The position numbers and the translations under genes are program-made. A stretch of 64,000 bases of DNA from Diogma glabrata (taxonomy: Eukaryota; Arthropoda; Insecta; Diptera; Cylindrotomidae): NCBI GenBank assembly GCA_963693315.1, contig OY856186.1, forward strand, positions 460,893,272-460,957,271, given 5' to 3'. Under the pieces are notes generated by a model. The model was not told the origin of the DNA, did no database searches, and saw nothing but the letters and a program-made list of their open reading frames with translations. Within the stretch, counting starts at the first letter, position 1; each line of letters starts with the position of its first letter. Shown here one piece after another: positions 63,816-64,000 of this stretch.

Positions 63816-64000
63816 GCAAACGGACAGAAGAAATATATATATAAAGATAGGTTAAGTTTATTATGCTATAGGTTAGAAAACAATACAATACATACTATTA
63901 TTATGGAAAAAACATGCTAATAAAGTTGTAAATATAAAATTATTTATTTATTTGACAAGGAGCCCATGATTGGGAGCCGACCGATATGCCACTGATGTGC
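63816..64000. other. Window end, no gene seen
   Basis: AT-rich, ending in an (ATTT)-rich run and GGGAGCCGACCGATATGCC. Confidence 0.3.

Noticed and set aside
1..64000. rRNA, tRNA and snRNA genes
   Set aside because: None recognised; the only tRNA-related sequences are primer-binding sites.

Overview
This is AT-rich animal nuclear DNA, most likely from an insect. The evidence is short introns (58 bp in a GET3/ASNA1 homologue) and a dense mix of transposon families typical of arthropods: CsRn1-type, Osvaldo-like, copia-like and CR1-like retroelements, a Helitron, hAT and PIF/Harbinger MITEs. I saw no bacterial operon, rRNA, tRNA or CRISPR array. Species cannot be fixed from the sequence alone.

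Only two host genes are supported. One is an intact, apparently single-exon C2H2 zinc-finger gene (40125-41741). The other is the 5' end (two exons, 77 codons) of the GET3/ASNA1 ATPase gene (59748-60036), whose second intron is filled with Jockey, Helitron and RTE debris up to the window end. Three successive thirds of one uncharacterised multi-copy arthropod protein family, all broken, lie at 559-1491 (+), 4285-4569 (+) and 5475-6300 (-).

The rest is transposons, much of it nested. Nest 1: a repeat (8220-8444 continuing at 26616-26890) was split by a CsRn1-like Ty3/gypsy element ('gypsy-1', 8445-26615, TSD TACT). Gypsy-1 then received a hAT-type MITE in gag (8656-8989, TSD GGCTACAG), a 9.9-kb Ty3/gypsy element on the minus strand between protease and reverse transcriptase (10018-19898, TSD ACAT, two 1055-bp LTRs), and a 5'-truncated CR1-like LINE inside its 3' LTR. 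Nest 2: a terminal-inverted-repeat element (44904-59423) was split by a copia-like element on the minus strand (45394-59388, TSD GGATT). That element holds a nearly complete second CsRn1-like element ('gypsy-2', 47774-53537, TSD GAAT) in its integrase, and a duplicated CCCAGG-ended element (55550-59312) in one LTR. The latter is split again by a Harbinger-type element (56921-58669, TSD TTA).

Between the nests, 27839-38850 is a repeat landscape. It has about three copies of a ~418-bp tandem repeat, then a long series of giant head-to-head palindromes built on one unit (centres near 29155, 29705, 30215, 37086, 38197 and 38735). This series is interrupted by a ~5-kb unexplained segment, a CCCAG-ended MITE and another palindromic insert. 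It is the least conventional structure in the window. A 2.1-kb non-autonomous hAT element (42548-44624, TSD AGTACAGT) with a triplicated inner module lies between the zinc-finger gene and nest 2.
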